Assembly: GCF_009763255.1 (NCBI RefSeq)
Contig: NZ_WSJB01000004.1
Span: forward strand, 1 to 64,000
Source of the DNA: Bordetella sp. 02P26C-1
GTDB taxonomy: Bacteria > Pseudomonadota > Gammaproteobacteria > Burkholderiales > Burkholderiaceae_B
Direction of reading: 5' to 3'
Length of the DNA: 64,000 nucleotides
Shown here one piece after another: positions 8,626 through 17,040 of this stretch. The position numbers were made by a program, and so were the translations under genes. The notes under the pieces were generated by a model. The model did not search any database, had not been told where the DNA came from, and was given only the letters and a program-made list of their open reading frames with translations. The stretch's first letter is position 1. Each line of letters begins with the position of its first letter.

Positions 8626-9651
8626 TCAACGTTCTTTGGGATGACGCTGATTGCGGCGCACGAGCTTGACGCGGTACATCGCCTGATCCGCCTGCTCAAG
8701 CGCGGTCAGTGCATCCAGCGTATCGGGCAGTACCGCAATCGCGCCGACACTGGCGCCACCGTAATGGATCACCATGCCCGCGCAGTCGAAGCTCCCCACC
8801 GTGCAATCAGCCAGCCGCTGAGTGAACGCCTGCAACGCTGTCTGCAAATCCGGTCCCGGCGTCGGGCCGGGTCCGAAGACGACGAGCTCGTCGCCACCAT
8901 AACGAGCGACGACGTCCTGAGCGCGCATCGTCTGGCGGATGTTATTGGCCATCGCCACCAGAAACCGGTCGCCAACGGTATGGCCGTGCGTGTCGTTAAT
9001 GCGCTTGAGGCCGTCCAGGTCCAAAAAGCCGACAAACACGGCAGTGCCCTGTCGCTTTCCCACTTCCAGTTCGTGCTGCAGGGTATCGATCAGCGAGCGC
9101 CGGTTATGCAACCCCGTCAGTCCGTCCCTGGCGGCAATGCTTGCCAGTAACGCATTGGCCTCTAGCAGCTGGGTCAGCAATTTATTTCGCTGTGCTTCGG
9201 CGCCGATCAGGGTCGCAAACAGGCTCAATACGCGCAGGCTGCGACTGTCAGGCACGGAACTGTCCGAGCTAGCCGCGCACAGGGTGCCATACAACACGCC
9301 CTCGCCCGCATAGACGGGCACGCTGATATAGCTGTGAATCCCCAACGCCGCGGCGGCCTCGGAATCGGCCCACCGTGTCGCGACATCGGCCGTGGCCATC
9401 GTGCCCTCATCGAGCGCCCGTTTGCATAGCGTGTCGCCCCACGGCACGCTGAGCCCTTCTGGGATTTCGATGGTGCTGGTATTGTGTGCGTACACAACCT
9501 GCTGTGTGCCCGCTGCCAGATTAATGGCTGTCAGATAGGTGGATTCAAACCCGGTGATCTCCTGCAGCATCTCCAACAGCGGCCGTGTCAATCCTTCCAG
9601 AGAACGCGCCTGGGAGATGGACTGCGAGATACGCTCGAGCAAATCATTCAT
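8626..9651 (-). CDS. GAF-GGDEF diguanylate cyclase
   Basis: A predicted cytoplasmic c-di-GMP synthase of 341 residues. The N-terminal GAF domain (about 20-165) contains a VPWGDTLCKRAL block typical of redox- or ligand-sensing GAFs. The GGDEF domain (about 180-335) has DGLTGLHNRRSL, FLDLDGLKRINDTHGH and an active-site loop reading RYGGDELV, so the canonical Phe is replaced by Leu. An RxxD product-inhibition site (RAQD) sits exactly five residues before the motif. The ATG at 9651 follows ACAGG at a spacing of about 8; the frame is open further upstream without a better start. A terminator follows at 8571-8601. Confidence 0.9.
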   Translation of the reverse strand: MNDLLERISQSISQARSLEGLTRPLLEMLQEITGFESTYLTAINLAAGTQQVVYAHNTSTIEIPEGLSVPWGDTLCKRALDEGTMATADVATRWADSEAAAALGIHSYISVPVYAGEGVLYGTLCAASSDSSVPDSRSLRVLSLFATLIGAEAQRNKLLTQLLEANALLASIAARDGLTGLHNRRSLIDTLQHELEVGKRQGTAVFVGFLDLDGLKRINDTHGHTVGDRFLVAMANNIRQTMRAQDVVARYGGDELVVFGPGPTPGPDLQTALQAFTQRLADCTVGSFDCAGMVIHYGGASVGAIAVLPDTLDALTALEQADQAMYRVKLVRRNQRHPKER

Positions 9652-10072
9652 GGCGATACCTGTAGGCACTCCATGAAGTCCGAATCGTCGTCGTACACCG
9701 GAGCAAATTGATTGTTTAGAAGCTCCGGGCATCGTTGCGAAAAAGACGCCGCAGGCACGCGCACCGTAGACAGAAGGACCGACAACCGAGCACTGCATAT
9801 CGTCTGCAATGCCCTTGAGCGTCGTCGCGCTCAAAATAGCCCACGCGCATTTTAGCCAAGGTCGTCTATTTTGCCGACCACAACACAATCAGTGTCGGGT
9901 GCCTGCCACGGTCCGCGCCGCCTGCCGTGATGTTCTTGGTTACTGCTCTCGCTCAAACGCGCTCAAATCATTTCTCAACGGTAACAACGCCACCCGGGGA
10001 AAAATGCGTTTGTCCCGTCGGAAAACACGAAAACACCGATCTGGGCGATTTACATTTCCCTACAGCGTAGGT

Positions 10073-10101
10073 TTGACACCCAGAATTGGCCCTCGTACGT
10101 T
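10073..10101 (+). promoter_or_regulatory. Sigma-70-like promoter of the csbD gene
   Basis: A perfect TTGACA at 10073-10078 is followed after 17 bp by TACGTT at 10096-10101 (3 of 6 matches, including the first T, A and last T). It lies about 35 bp upstream of the CsbD start codon. The rest of the 483-bp gap 9652-10134 shows no gene on either strand; it holds the divergent upstream regions of the diguanylate cyclase and csbD genes. Confidence 0.5.
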
Positions 10102-10134
10102 AGTAGCACGCTCATCACAAATAGGAGTACCACC

Positions 10135-10335
10135 ATGAACAACGACATCGTTGCAGGCAAGTGGAAACAGCTGACGGGTAAGGCCAAAGCTGCATGGGGC
10201 GAGCTGACAGACGACGAACTCACGCGCGTCGAGGGTAATGCAGAACGCCTAAGCGGTCTGATTCAGGAACGCTATGGCAAGAGCAAAGACGAAGCCGAAA
10301 AAGAAGTGCGCGCCTTCTTTGACTCCAATCAATAA
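10135..10335 (+). CDS. CsbD family stress-response protein
   Basis: A 66-residue hydrophilic protein with the CsbD signature: an N-terminal GKWKQLTGKAKAAWGELTDDEL segment closely matching YjbJ-type proteins, and a DEAEKEVRAFF C-terminus. CsbD proteins accumulate under general stress in many bacteria, but their molecular function is not known. AGGAG precedes the ATG at a spacing of 7. It is the first of three closely spaced genes (DUF1328 and BON follow) that look like a stress/envelope operon. Confidence 0.92.
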   Translation: MNNDIVAGKWKQLTGKAKAAWGELTDDELTRVEGNAERLSGLIQERYGKSKDEAEKEVRAFFDSNQ

Positions 10336-10359
10336 CGTCGCATCCCAAGGAGAATCCAA

Positions 10360-10524
10360 ATGCTTTACTACGCCGTAGTGTTCTTCGTTATCGCGATCGT
10401 GGCGGCCGTCCTTGGCTTCGGCGGGATCGCCGCAGGTGCCGCGGGCATCGCGAAAATTCTGTTCTTCGTGTTCTTGATCTTGGCTGTGCTGTCCATCCTC
10501 AGTGGGGTATTAAGAAAAAAATAG
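10360..10524 (+). CDS. DUF1328 (YtjA-type) small membrane protein
   Basis: A 54-residue protein consisting of two hydrophobic helices ([20 protein letters not shown] and the [17 protein letters not shown] segment) joined by a GGIAAGAAG loop and ending in a short basic tail RKK. This is the DUF1328/YtjA pattern; the function of the family is unknown and it is presumed to lie in the inner membrane. AAGGAGA precedes the ATG at 10360. It begins 24 bp after csbD and is likely co-transcribed with it. The gene is short and easily missed. Confidence 0.88.
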   Translation: MLYYAVVFFVIAIVAAVLGFGGIAAGAAGIAKILFFVFLILAVLSILSGVLRKK

Positions 10525-10596
10525 CCGTGGGTGTGCGGCTTAGCCGCTGTAACGACCGCTACAGGCCATTTTGATTGCAAGGAAAGGAGAACCGCA

Positions 10597-10947
10597 ATGA
10601 AAACAAAAAAACTGCTTATCGCCGCCGCTATTAGTACGGGCACCTTGCTCGGCTCTTTGGGTACGGCTGCTTATGCGGCCAACGGTAATACCCAAAAACA
10701 ATCCGCGGGCGAATTCGCATCCGATGCGATGGTCACCACCAAGGTGAAAGGCGCGTTTGTCGCTGACTCCGCGCTGAGCGCGTTGGATATCGCTGTCGAG
10801 ACCAACGACGGTGTTGTAACCCTCACCGGGACCGTTGGTACCGCGGCCGAAGTGGAACAAGCCGGCCGCGTGGCGCGCGACGTCGATGGCGTCAAGCAGG
10901 TCAAGAACGACATCAAGGTTGACGCTTCGAAGGCCGATAAAAAATAG
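10597..10947 (+). CDS. Periplasmic BON-domain protein
   Basis: A 116-residue secreted protein. The start ATG at 10597 has an excellent AAGGAGA ribosome site, and the first 26 residues are a Sec signal peptide ending AYA. The mature part is a single BON domain (about 45-112) with the SALDIAVETNDGVVTLTGTV core and a VKQVKNDIKV ending, as in the osmotically induced OsmY and DUF-type BON proteins that bind phospholipid. It is the third gene after csbD and DUF1328 and ends before a bidirectional terminator, consistent with an osmotic or envelope stress unit. Confidence 0.9.
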   Translation: MKTKKLLIAAAISTGTLLGSLGTAAYAANGNTQKQSAGEFASDAMVTTKVKGAFVADSALSALDIAVETNDGVVTLTGTVGTAAEVEQAGRVARDVDGVKQVKNDIKVDASKADKK

Positions 10948-10977
10948 CGCCTATTAAACCGTCATTTCGTCGTGGTG

Positions 10978-11025
10978 AAAAAAGTCGGGCCGCGGAATCC
11001 ACCAGATTCCGCGGCCCGATTTACT
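10978..11025. terminator. Bidirectional terminator between the BON gene and phaR
   Basis: A perfect 13-bp stem (10986-10998 with 11006-11018, 7-nt loop) is flanked by A6 at 10978-10983 and a T-rich stretch from 11020, so it can terminate both the + strand BON gene and the - strand phaR gene. Confidence 0.85.
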
Positions 11026-11033
11026 TTTGACGT

Positions 11034-11597
11034 TTACTTGCGCCCGCCGTTGTTCGGATTGCCGCCAAAAGGAAAAGTCGAGAACATCGCGCGCGTCTGA
11101 TCCTGCATCTGATCCTGCATTTGCACGAACAGATTTTTGCTTTGGTCGATGTAGCTGTTCATCATGTTTTGCAGCATGGGTGTCTGCACATTCATGAACT
11201 GCGCCCAGGCTTCGGGGCCGAATTGGCTACCGTAAAGCCCCTTGGACTGCTCTGCCATACGCTGCTGGATCTCCATGAAGGCCTGGATGTTCTTCTCCAG
11301 ATACGAGCCCATGATGCCCTGCATGGCATGGCCATAGAAACGGATGATCTGCGACAGCATATTGGAGGAAAACATCGGCATGCCGCCGCTTTCCTCTTCC
11401 AGAATGATTTGCAGCAGAATGCTGCGCGTCAGGTCCTCGCCGCTCTTGGCATCCACCACCTGGAACGTCTCGTTGGCCAACACCAGTTGTTTGACATCGG
11501 CCAGCGTAATGTAGGTGCTCGTTTGTGTGTCGTACAAACGGCGGTTGGGGTACTTTTTAATCAGGCGCTGCCCGGCGCCAGTTTGAGCTTGCGTCAT
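11034..11597 (-). CDS. phaR: PHA synthesis repressor PhaR
   Basis: PhaR represses phasin (and often its own) genes and is released when it binds nascent polyhydroxyalkanoate granules. The N-terminal PHB_acc_N domain (about 10-70) has the hallmark IKKYPNRRLYDTQTSTYITL DNA-binding segment, and the following PHB_acc region contains EEESGGMPMFSSNMLSQIIRFYG. The C-terminal third is rich in Met and Gln, as usual for granule-contacting parts. Length 187 residues matches the family. It is the last gene of phaC-phaB-phaR, 91 bp after phaB. Confidence 0.95.
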   Translation of the reverse strand: MTQAQTGAGQRLIKKYPNRRLYDTQTSTYITLADVKQLVLANETFQVVDAKSGEDLTRSILLQIILEEESGGMPMFSSNMLSQIIRFYGHAMQGIMGSYLEKNIQAFMEIQQRMAEQSKGLYGSQFGPEAWAQFMNVQTPMLQNMMNSYIDQSKNLFVQMQDQMQDQTRAMFSTFPFGGNPNNGGRK

Positions 11598-11688
11598 GGT
11601 TGTCCCCGAGATCGGGAGATCTCTTTAACTTTAAAGTAATGCTAGTGTAAGCCGTAAAAAGGGCCGCATTCGAACGATGGGTCCCGCA

Positions 11689-12426
11689 TCAGCCCATGTG
11701 CAGGCCGCCGTTGAGCGAGAAATCCGCGCCGGTAGAGAATCCGGATTCATCAGAGGCCAACCATGCCGTGATCGAAGCGATCTCTTCGGGAGTGCCCAAA
11801 CGCCGCACAGGAATTGTCGCCACGATTTTTTCCAGCATATCCGGGCGAATCGCGCGCACCATATCCGTGCCGATATAGCCAGGAGAGACCGTGTTGACCG
11901 TCACGCCGCGACTGGCGACTTCCTGCGCCAGGGCCATGGTGAAGCCATGAATACCGGCCTTGGCGGTCGAATAGTTGGTCTGGCCGAACTGCCCTTTTTG
12001 ACCGTTGACCGAACTGATGTTGATAATGCGCCCCCACTGGCGTTCCACCATGCCGTCGATCACCTGTTTGGTCACGTTAAACAGGCTGTTCAAGTTCGTG
12101 TCGATCACAGCGCGCCAATCGTCGGCGGTCATCTTGCGGAAAAGGCCGTCGCGCGTGATACCGGCGTTATTGACCAGCACATCCACGGGACCGAACTCTT
12201 CCTTGACGCGGTTGAAGGCTGCGACGGTGGAATCCCAATCGGACACATTACCGACCGACGCGTGAAAGCTATACCCCTGCGCGGCCTGCTCGTCGATCCA
12301 CTGCTGATAGTTACGGCTGGGGCCGCAACCGGCCACCACGCGGAACCCGTCTTTTGCCAGGCGACGGCAAATCGCCGTTCCGATACCGCCCATGCCACCG
12401 GTGACGTATGCCAATTTCCCGTTCAT
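11689..12426 (-). CDS. phaB: Acetoacetyl-CoA reductase PhaB
   Basis: An NADPH-dependent short-chain dehydrogenase that reduces acetoacetyl-CoA to (R)-3-hydroxybutyryl-CoA, the monomer of poly-3-hydroxybutyrate. The Rossmann motif TGGMGGIGTA lies near the N-terminus, followed by NNAGITRD, the catalytic Ser in INISSVNG and the YSTAK Tyr/Lys pair; the GQFGQTNYS context and C-terminal NGGLHMG are typical of PhaB. The ATG at 12426 is preceded by AGGAGA. It lies between phaC and phaR. No beta-ketothiolase (phaA) is in the cluster, so acetoacetyl-CoA must come from a thiolase encoded elsewhere. Confidence 0.95.
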   Translation of the reverse strand: MNGKLAYVTGGMGGIGTAICRRLAKDGFRVVAGCGPSRNYQQWIDEQAAQGYSFHASVGNVSDWDSTVAAFNRVKEEFGPVDVLVNNAGITRDGLFRKMTADDWRAVIDTNLNSLFNVTKQVIDGMVERQWGRIINISSVNGQKGQFGQTNYSTAKAGIHGFTMALAQEVASRGVTVNTVSPGYIGTDMVRAIRPDMLEKIVATIPVRRLGTPEEIASITAWLASDESGFSTGADFSLNGGLHMG

Positions 12427-12475
12427 GATCTTTCTCCTGCGCCCCACGGCGCCTCAATAACGTGCTTTCTGCGAC

Positions 12476-14098
12476 TCACATCGCCCTGACTTTCACATAG
12501 CGGCCTGGCGCGGGCTCGATGGGCGCGTAGCGAGCATTGCCCAGCACGCTGCGCGCTTTACGTTTCGCACCGGCATGGCCTGCAAGCCACTGAGCCCAAT
12601 CGGGCCACCAGCTGCCCGCATGCTGCTCGGTTTGAGCGAGCCACGCCTCGGGGTCGGCAGGCAAAGTTTCCTGCTCGCTCACCCAATAACTGCGCTTGCC
12701 CGACGAGGGCGGGTTGATCACGCCCGCGATATGACCCGACGCCCCCAGCACAAACCGCTGCGGTCCACGCAACACCTGCGTAGAAGCATAGGCCGATTGC
12801 CACGGCACGATATGGTCTTCGCGCGAACCATAGATGTAAGCAGGCAAAGTCAGACGCGTCAGGTCCAGGGCGCAATCTCCCACATGGGTACCCCCGGGAG
12901 TCTTAAGTTTGTTTTCCAGGTAGGCATTGCGGAAATACCAGGTAAAAAACGGCCCCGGCAAATTCGTCCCGTCGCCGTTCCAGAACAACAGATCGAACGC
13001 CGGCGGCGTCTGCCCTTTCAGATAATTGCCAACCACATAATTCCACACCAGCTCATTAGGCCGCAAAAAGGAGAACGTCGTCGCCAGATCGCGCCCAGGC
13101 ATCAGCCCGCGCCGCCCGATTTGCTGCTCGCGCAACGCGACCTGTGCCTCGTCCACGAACACCTGCAATACGCCGGTATCCTCGAAGTCCAACAGCGTGG
13201 TCAATAAAGTGAGCGACGCCACGGGGCGCTGCCCGCGCGCCTTGGCCACCGCCAGCGCCGAAGCCAGCATGGTACCGCCCACGCAAAAGCCCAGCGCGTT
13301 GACTTGATCCTGCCCGGTGATATCGCTGGCGATCTGCAGCGCCTTGAGCACCGCATCGTCGACATATTGCGCCCAGGTCGCCTCGTCAATGCCATCGTCG
13401 TCCGAGGGCAGCGGATTACGCCAGGACACCATGAACACGGTGTGGCCTTGCTGCACGGCATAGCGGACAAACGAGTTCTCGGGTTGCAGGTCTAGGATGT
13501 AGAACTTGTTGATATTCGGCGGCACAATCACCAGAGGCCGCTGATACACCTTGTCCGTCTCGGGGCTGTACTGAATGAGCTGAAACAGCGCATTTTCGAA
13601 CACCACTTGCCCGGCCGTCGTCGCCACATTGACGCCAATTTCGAATTTCTCGTCGTCGTTTTGAGTCAGACGCCCGCGCGCGAGGTCGCGCGCCAGATTC
13701 GCCAAGCCATCGGCCAGTGCTCGTCCGCCCGTCTCGATGATGGTTTGTTGCGCATCCGGGTTGAAAGCCAGAAAGTTGGCCGGCGACAGCGCATCCACCC
13801 ATTGCATGATCGAAAAGCGCAGCCTTTGCCGCAGCGGCTCGCCCACCTGGGCGGCGTCGACCATGCGGCTCAAGGCGCGCGCCGACAACAAATAGGCATG
13901 CGCCATCAACAGATGCTGACTGCTCGCCACCCAAGCCGGGCCACGAAAACGTCGGTCAGCCGGCGGCGTGAGCGCACCGCGACATGCCTCGTCGCAGATT
14001 CTCAGCCATTCGCGCGAGAAATCGGCCTGGATATCTGCCAACGCGTCCGGCGCGATCGTCACCGGGACGGGCCAGGCAGGGGAATTTGGGGCGTTCAC
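12476..14098 (-). CDS. phaC: Class I poly(3-hydroxyalkanoate) synthase PhaC
   Basis: Polymerises (R)-3-hydroxyacyl-CoA into PHA at the granule surface. The protein has 540 residues, slightly short for class I. The lipase-box-like GFCVGG contains the nucleophile Cys272; Asp428 (YGSREDHIVPW) and His456 (ASGHIAGVINPP) complete the triad. The N-terminal PhaC_N region carries FLAFNPDAQQTIIETGGRAL. The start is a GTG at 14098 with AAGGTG about 5 nt upstream. It is first of phaC-phaB-phaR, and a 248-bp gap separates it from pgeF on the same strand. Confidence 0.95.
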   Translation of the reverse strand: MNAPNSPAWPVPVTIAPDALADIQADFSREWLRICDEACRGALTPPADRRFRGPAWVASSQHLLMAHAYLLSARALSRMVDAAQVGEPLRQRLRFSIMQWVDALSPANFLAFNPDAQQTIIETGGRALADGLANLARDLARGRLTQNDDEKFEIGVNVATTAGQVVFENALFQLIQYSPETDKVYQRPLVIVPPNINKFYILDLQPENSFVRYAVQQGHTVFMVSWRNPLPSDDDGIDEATWAQYVDDAVLKALQIASDITGQDQVNALGFCVGGTMLASALAVAKARGQRPVASLTLLTTLLDFEDTGVLQVFVDEAQVALREQQIGRRGLMPGRDLATTFSFLRPNELVWNYVVGNYLKGQTPPAFDLLFWNGDGTNLPGPFFTWYFRNAYLENKLKTPGGTHVGDCALDLTRLTLPAYIYGSREDHIVPWQSAYASTQVLRGPQRFVLGASGHIAGVINPPSSGKRSYWVSEQETLPADPEAWLAQTEQHAGSWWPDWAQWLAGHAGAKRKARSVLGNARYAPIEPAPGRYVKVRAM

Positions 14099-14346
14099 TT
14101 CAACACCTTGTTATGGTCAAGAACGGGTACCACCGTCGGAGATCCCGCGCGATTAATCACTGTATATGCGCACCGATGTTGCATCGCACACCGTGGACTG
14201 TCAATGCGGGTATACAAGGACCTTTGCCACCATCGGCAAAGCCCAGAGTGAGTCCCGCGAGCCGCCCGCATCCTCCCTGCCCGGCCCGCAGACGACCTGG
14301 CCTTTCGTCTGATTTGCAATCAAGCAGATGGGATGGACCCATCCAA

Positions 14347-15111
14347 TCATTCCCGCCACGCCAAGAGCGCCATCCGCCCGGTGATCCCATCGCGACGATA
14401 CGAAAAGAACCGTTCCGCGTCACTGACGGTACACAGCCCGCAAGCATGCACGTCCTCGACTCCGGCACGCTGCAGGCGCAGCAGTGCCAATGCGGGTAGA
14501 TCCGCCAACCATTTACCAGGATGAGCGGGACGTGGCTTGAAATGGGGCAATGCCTCTGCGCCTAGCGGGGCGAAGGCATCGCGCACATCGTCGCCCACCT
14601 CGAAATGTTCAGGTCCTATGCCCGGTCCGACCCAAGCGCGCCAGCCGCGCGCGCCGGGATGCTTGGCGCGCAGGCGGTCCAGTGTGTTTTCCAACACACC
14701 GGCGGCGAGTCCGCGCCAGCCCGCATGGGCCGCGCCGACGACCTTTCCATCCAGATCCGTGATGAACACAGGCAGGCAATCGGCGACCATGATGGCCAGT
14801 ACTCGTCCACGCGCAGCCGTCACGCTGGCGTCGGCGGCGGGTTCTGGCAGCGGGATGCCAGCCAACACATCGGCATCCACAACGTCCGCGCCGTGCACCT
14901 GCCTCAGCCATAGCGGCTCCGACGGCACGGCAGCGCGCACGCGGCGTCGGTTTTCTCGCACCACCTCGGGCCGGTCATCCGCCCGCAGTCCCAGATTCAA
15001 GGTATCGTGGGGAGCCTCGCCCACCCCGCCTTGGCGGGTCGTACAAAAATAATGCACACCCGGCCACTGTGGCCCCGTGACGACGGGCAAGCCATGAATC
15101 ACACGTTCCAT
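14347..15111 (-). CDS. pgeF: Purine nucleoside phosphorylase-like / peptidoglycan editing factor PgeF
   Basis: A YfiH/DUF152 'multicopper oxidase-like' protein. In E. coli PgeF prevents misincorporation of serine at the second position of the peptidoglycan stem peptide; homologues also show purine nucleoside phosphorylase activity. The metal/catalytic motifs RQVHGADV, MVADCLPV and AAHAGWRGL are intact, as is the C-terminal GLCT...FFSYRRDG. The ATG at 15111 is chosen for a perfect AGGAGG eight nucleotides upstream; it overlaps the end of rluD by 13 bp, indicating coupled translation. Confidence 0.92.
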   Translation of the reverse strand: MERVIHGLPVVTGPQWPGVHYFCTTRQGGVGEAPHDTLNLGLRADDRPEVVRENRRRVRAAVPSEPLWLRQVHGADVVDADVLAGIPLPEPAADASVTAARGRVLAIMVADCLPVFITDLDGKVVGAAHAGWRGLAAGVLENTLDRLRAKHPGARGWRAWVGPGIGPEHFEVGDDVRDAFAPLGAEALPHFKPRPAHPGKWLADLPALALLRLQRAGVEDVHACGLCTVSDAERFFSYRRDGITGRMALLAWRE

Positions 15112-16073
15112 TGAATTGCCTCCTGGGTGTGGCACATATCGGCCGGCGGAGGGGCCTGAAGACGGATTTCGCCCCGCCCGCCCGGGTCATCGAAATGGAG
15201 CGCGCGCGCGTGCAGCATCTGCCGCGAGGCTTGCGCCACCTCTCGTCCCCCATAAATGGTGTCCGCTAATAATGGATGGCCAAGGCTAGCCATATGCACC
15301 CGGATCTGGTGCGTCCGCCCCGTTTCCAGACGGCAGACGACTTCCGTGACCGGCCCGCCTTCCGGGGCACTACCACGACGATGGGGGAAATAGTGGGTGA
15401 CTGCCGGTTTAGGCGCGATGGGCCTTTCGACGCTCATGCGTACGGGCACCCGCGCGTCGCGGCCGATAGGCCGATCCACCTTGCCCGATGCGGCCAGCCA
15501 GCCATGCACCAGCGCGATATATTCGCGACCCATGCTGCGCGCCTGCAACTGCCGGACGAGGTGAGTTTGCGCAAGCTCATTACGAGCCACGACCATCAGC
15601 CCGGACGTGTCTTTATCCAGGCGATGCACAATGCCTGCACGGGCGACACGCGCGAGCTCCGGGTAGCGGTGCAGCAATCCATTGAGCAAGGTGCCATGCC
15701 AGTTCCCCGCGCCGGGATGCGTCACCAGCCCCGCGGGCTTGTTCACCACGATCCAATCGGCGCTTTCGTCCACCACGTCGAAGGCCACCGGCTCGGGGGT
15801 GAATGCCAGACTTTCCGGCGCCGGCTGTTCCCAGACGGTCAGCTCGTCTCCCGCGCCCACGATCTGGCGGACCTTGGCGGGCGCGCCGTTGACATGCACC
15901 CACCCCGCTTCGATCCATCCCTGCAAGCGGCTGCGGGAATGGCCGTCCAGGAGGGTCGCCAGGATTTTATCCAAGCGATCCGCTCGCGTACCGGGCGGCA
16001 CGGTAATACACTGAGGTTCGTCATCGGCTGCGAAGCCGGCGCTATCAACGGCTGGGGCGTCTGTATGGGACAT
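15099..16073 (-). CDS. rluD: 23S rRNA pseudouridine synthase RluD
   Basis: Forms pseudouridines in helix 69 of 23S rRNA (1911/1915/1917 in E. coli numbering). An N-terminal S4 RNA-binding domain (about 28-80; ADRLDKILATLL) precedes the RluA-type catalytic domain with the conserved HRLDKDTSGL motif holding the catalytic Asp, and the GRTHQIRVHMASLGHPL block. The length of 324 residues is normal. It is divergent from bamD with only 54 bp between, the same arrangement as in many beta- and gammaproteobacteria, and overlaps pgeF at its 3' end. Confidence 0.94.
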   Translation of the reverse strand: MSHTDAPAVDSAGFAADDEPQCITVPPGTRADRLDKILATLLDGHSRSRLQGWIEAGWVHVNGAPAKVRQIVGAGDELTVWEQPAPESLAFTPEPVAFDVVDESADWIVVNKPAGLVTHPGAGNWHGTLLNGLLHRYPELARVARAGIVHRLDKDTSGLMVVARNELAQTHLVRQLQARSMGREYIALVHGWLAASGKVDRPIGRDARVPVRMSVERPIAPKPAVTHYFPHRRGSAPEGGPVTEVVCRLETGRTHQIRVHMASLGHPLLADTIYGGREVAQASRQMLHARALHFDDPGGRGEIRLQAPPPADMCHTQEAIQWNV

Positions 16074-16127
16074 GAAGCAAGATCATATAATTCAGCGTGC
16101 CATCCTAACACCAAGGAATCGAATCTC

Positions 16128-16973
16128 GTGATTTTCCGCTCTGCTGCTCTCTCGAACCGCTCGAATCGCGGCTCGCTCCTGCGCGCGGCCATCGCGCTGT
16201 CTGTCGCTTTGACTGTCGCCGGCTGCAGCGGCACGGATACCAAATACGATAAAACCGCCGGCTGGAGCGCCGAACAGCTCTACGCCGACGCCAAGATGGA
16301 AATGGACTCCGGCGGCTGGAACGAAGCGCGCGATCGCCTGACAGCGATCGAAAGCCGCTATCCGTTCGGCGTGTATGCGCAGCAGGCCCTCATCGACCTC
16401 GCCTACGTCAACTGGAAAGACGGCGAAAACGAGCAGGCCCTTGCCGCCATTGATCGTTTTCAGCAGATGTATCCGAACCACCCGGGTACGGACTACATGC
16501 TCTACCTGAAGGGGTTGATTAATTTCACCCCGGCCAGCGCTTTCATGAGCAACCTGACTGGCCAGGATCCCGCCGAGCGCGATCCCAAGGGCCTGCGCGC
16601 GTCCTACGATGCGTTCAACGAGCTGATCACGCGCTTTCCCGACAGCAAATATACGCCGGACGCGCAAAAGCGTCTGACATGGCTGGTCAATGCCATCGCC
16701 ATGAACGAGGTGCATGTCGCGCGCTATTACTACGAACGCGGCGCATACGTCGCGGCGGCTAACCGCGCGCAAACTGTCATTACCGATTTCGAAGGCGCCC
16801 CGGCCTCGGAAGAGGCCCTGGTTATCATGGGATTGTCCTACGACAAACTCGGCCTGACCGAACTGCGCGATGACGCCCGACGCGTGCTCAAGGCCAACTT
16901 CCCCGACAGCACGATGGACGAGAAACAGCTGCTCGCCGACAAGAGCTGGTGGAATCCGTTCTCGTGGAAGTAA
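16128..16973 (+). CDS. bamD: Outer-membrane assembly lipoprotein BamD
   Basis: Essential lipoprotein of the BAM complex, which inserts beta-barrel proteins into the outer membrane. The N-terminus is a lipoprotein signal with lipobox VAGC, followed by TPR helices (AEQLYADAKMEMDSGGW, YPFGVYAQQALIDLAYVNW, FPDSKYTPDAQKRL) and a C-terminal SWWNPF. The start is a GTG at 16128, with AAGGA about 10 nt upstream, giving 281 residues. The frame is open far upstream antisense to rluD, but that extension would have no signal peptide and is rejected. Confidence 0.95.
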   Translation: MIFRSAALSNRSNRGSLLRAAIALSVALTVAGCSGTDTKYDKTAGWSAEQLYADAKMEMDSGGWNEARDRLTAIESRYPFGVYAQQALIDLAYVNWKDGENEQALAAIDRFQQMYPNHPGTDYMLYLKGLINFTPASAFMSNLTGQDPAERDPKGLRASYDAFNELITRFPDSKYTPDAQKRLTWLVNAIAMNEVHVARYYYERGAYVAAANRAQTVITDFEGAPASEEALVIMGLSYDKLGLTELRDDARRVLKANFPDSTMDEKQLLADKSWWNPFSWK

Positions 16974-16987
16974 TCGTCTGATCTGCG

Positions 16988-17012
16988 GCGCGCACGCAGT
17001 GCGGGTGCGCGC
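16988..17012. terminator. GC-rich hairpin between bamD and the helicase gene
   Basis: GCGCGCAC (16988-16995) pairs with GTGCGCGC (17005-17012) across a 9-nt loop, between the convergent bamD and dinG genes. Only a weak T run (GGTTTA) follows, so this is a possible terminator rather than a certain one. Confidence 0.35.
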
Positions 17013-17040
17013 GGTTTACAGACAGCGGGCGCGGGGACGG

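Noticed and set aside
15276-16127. N-terminal extension of bamD running antisense to rluD
   Set aside because: It would remove the lipoprotein signal and has no conserved content; the GTG at 16128 gives a proper lipobox.
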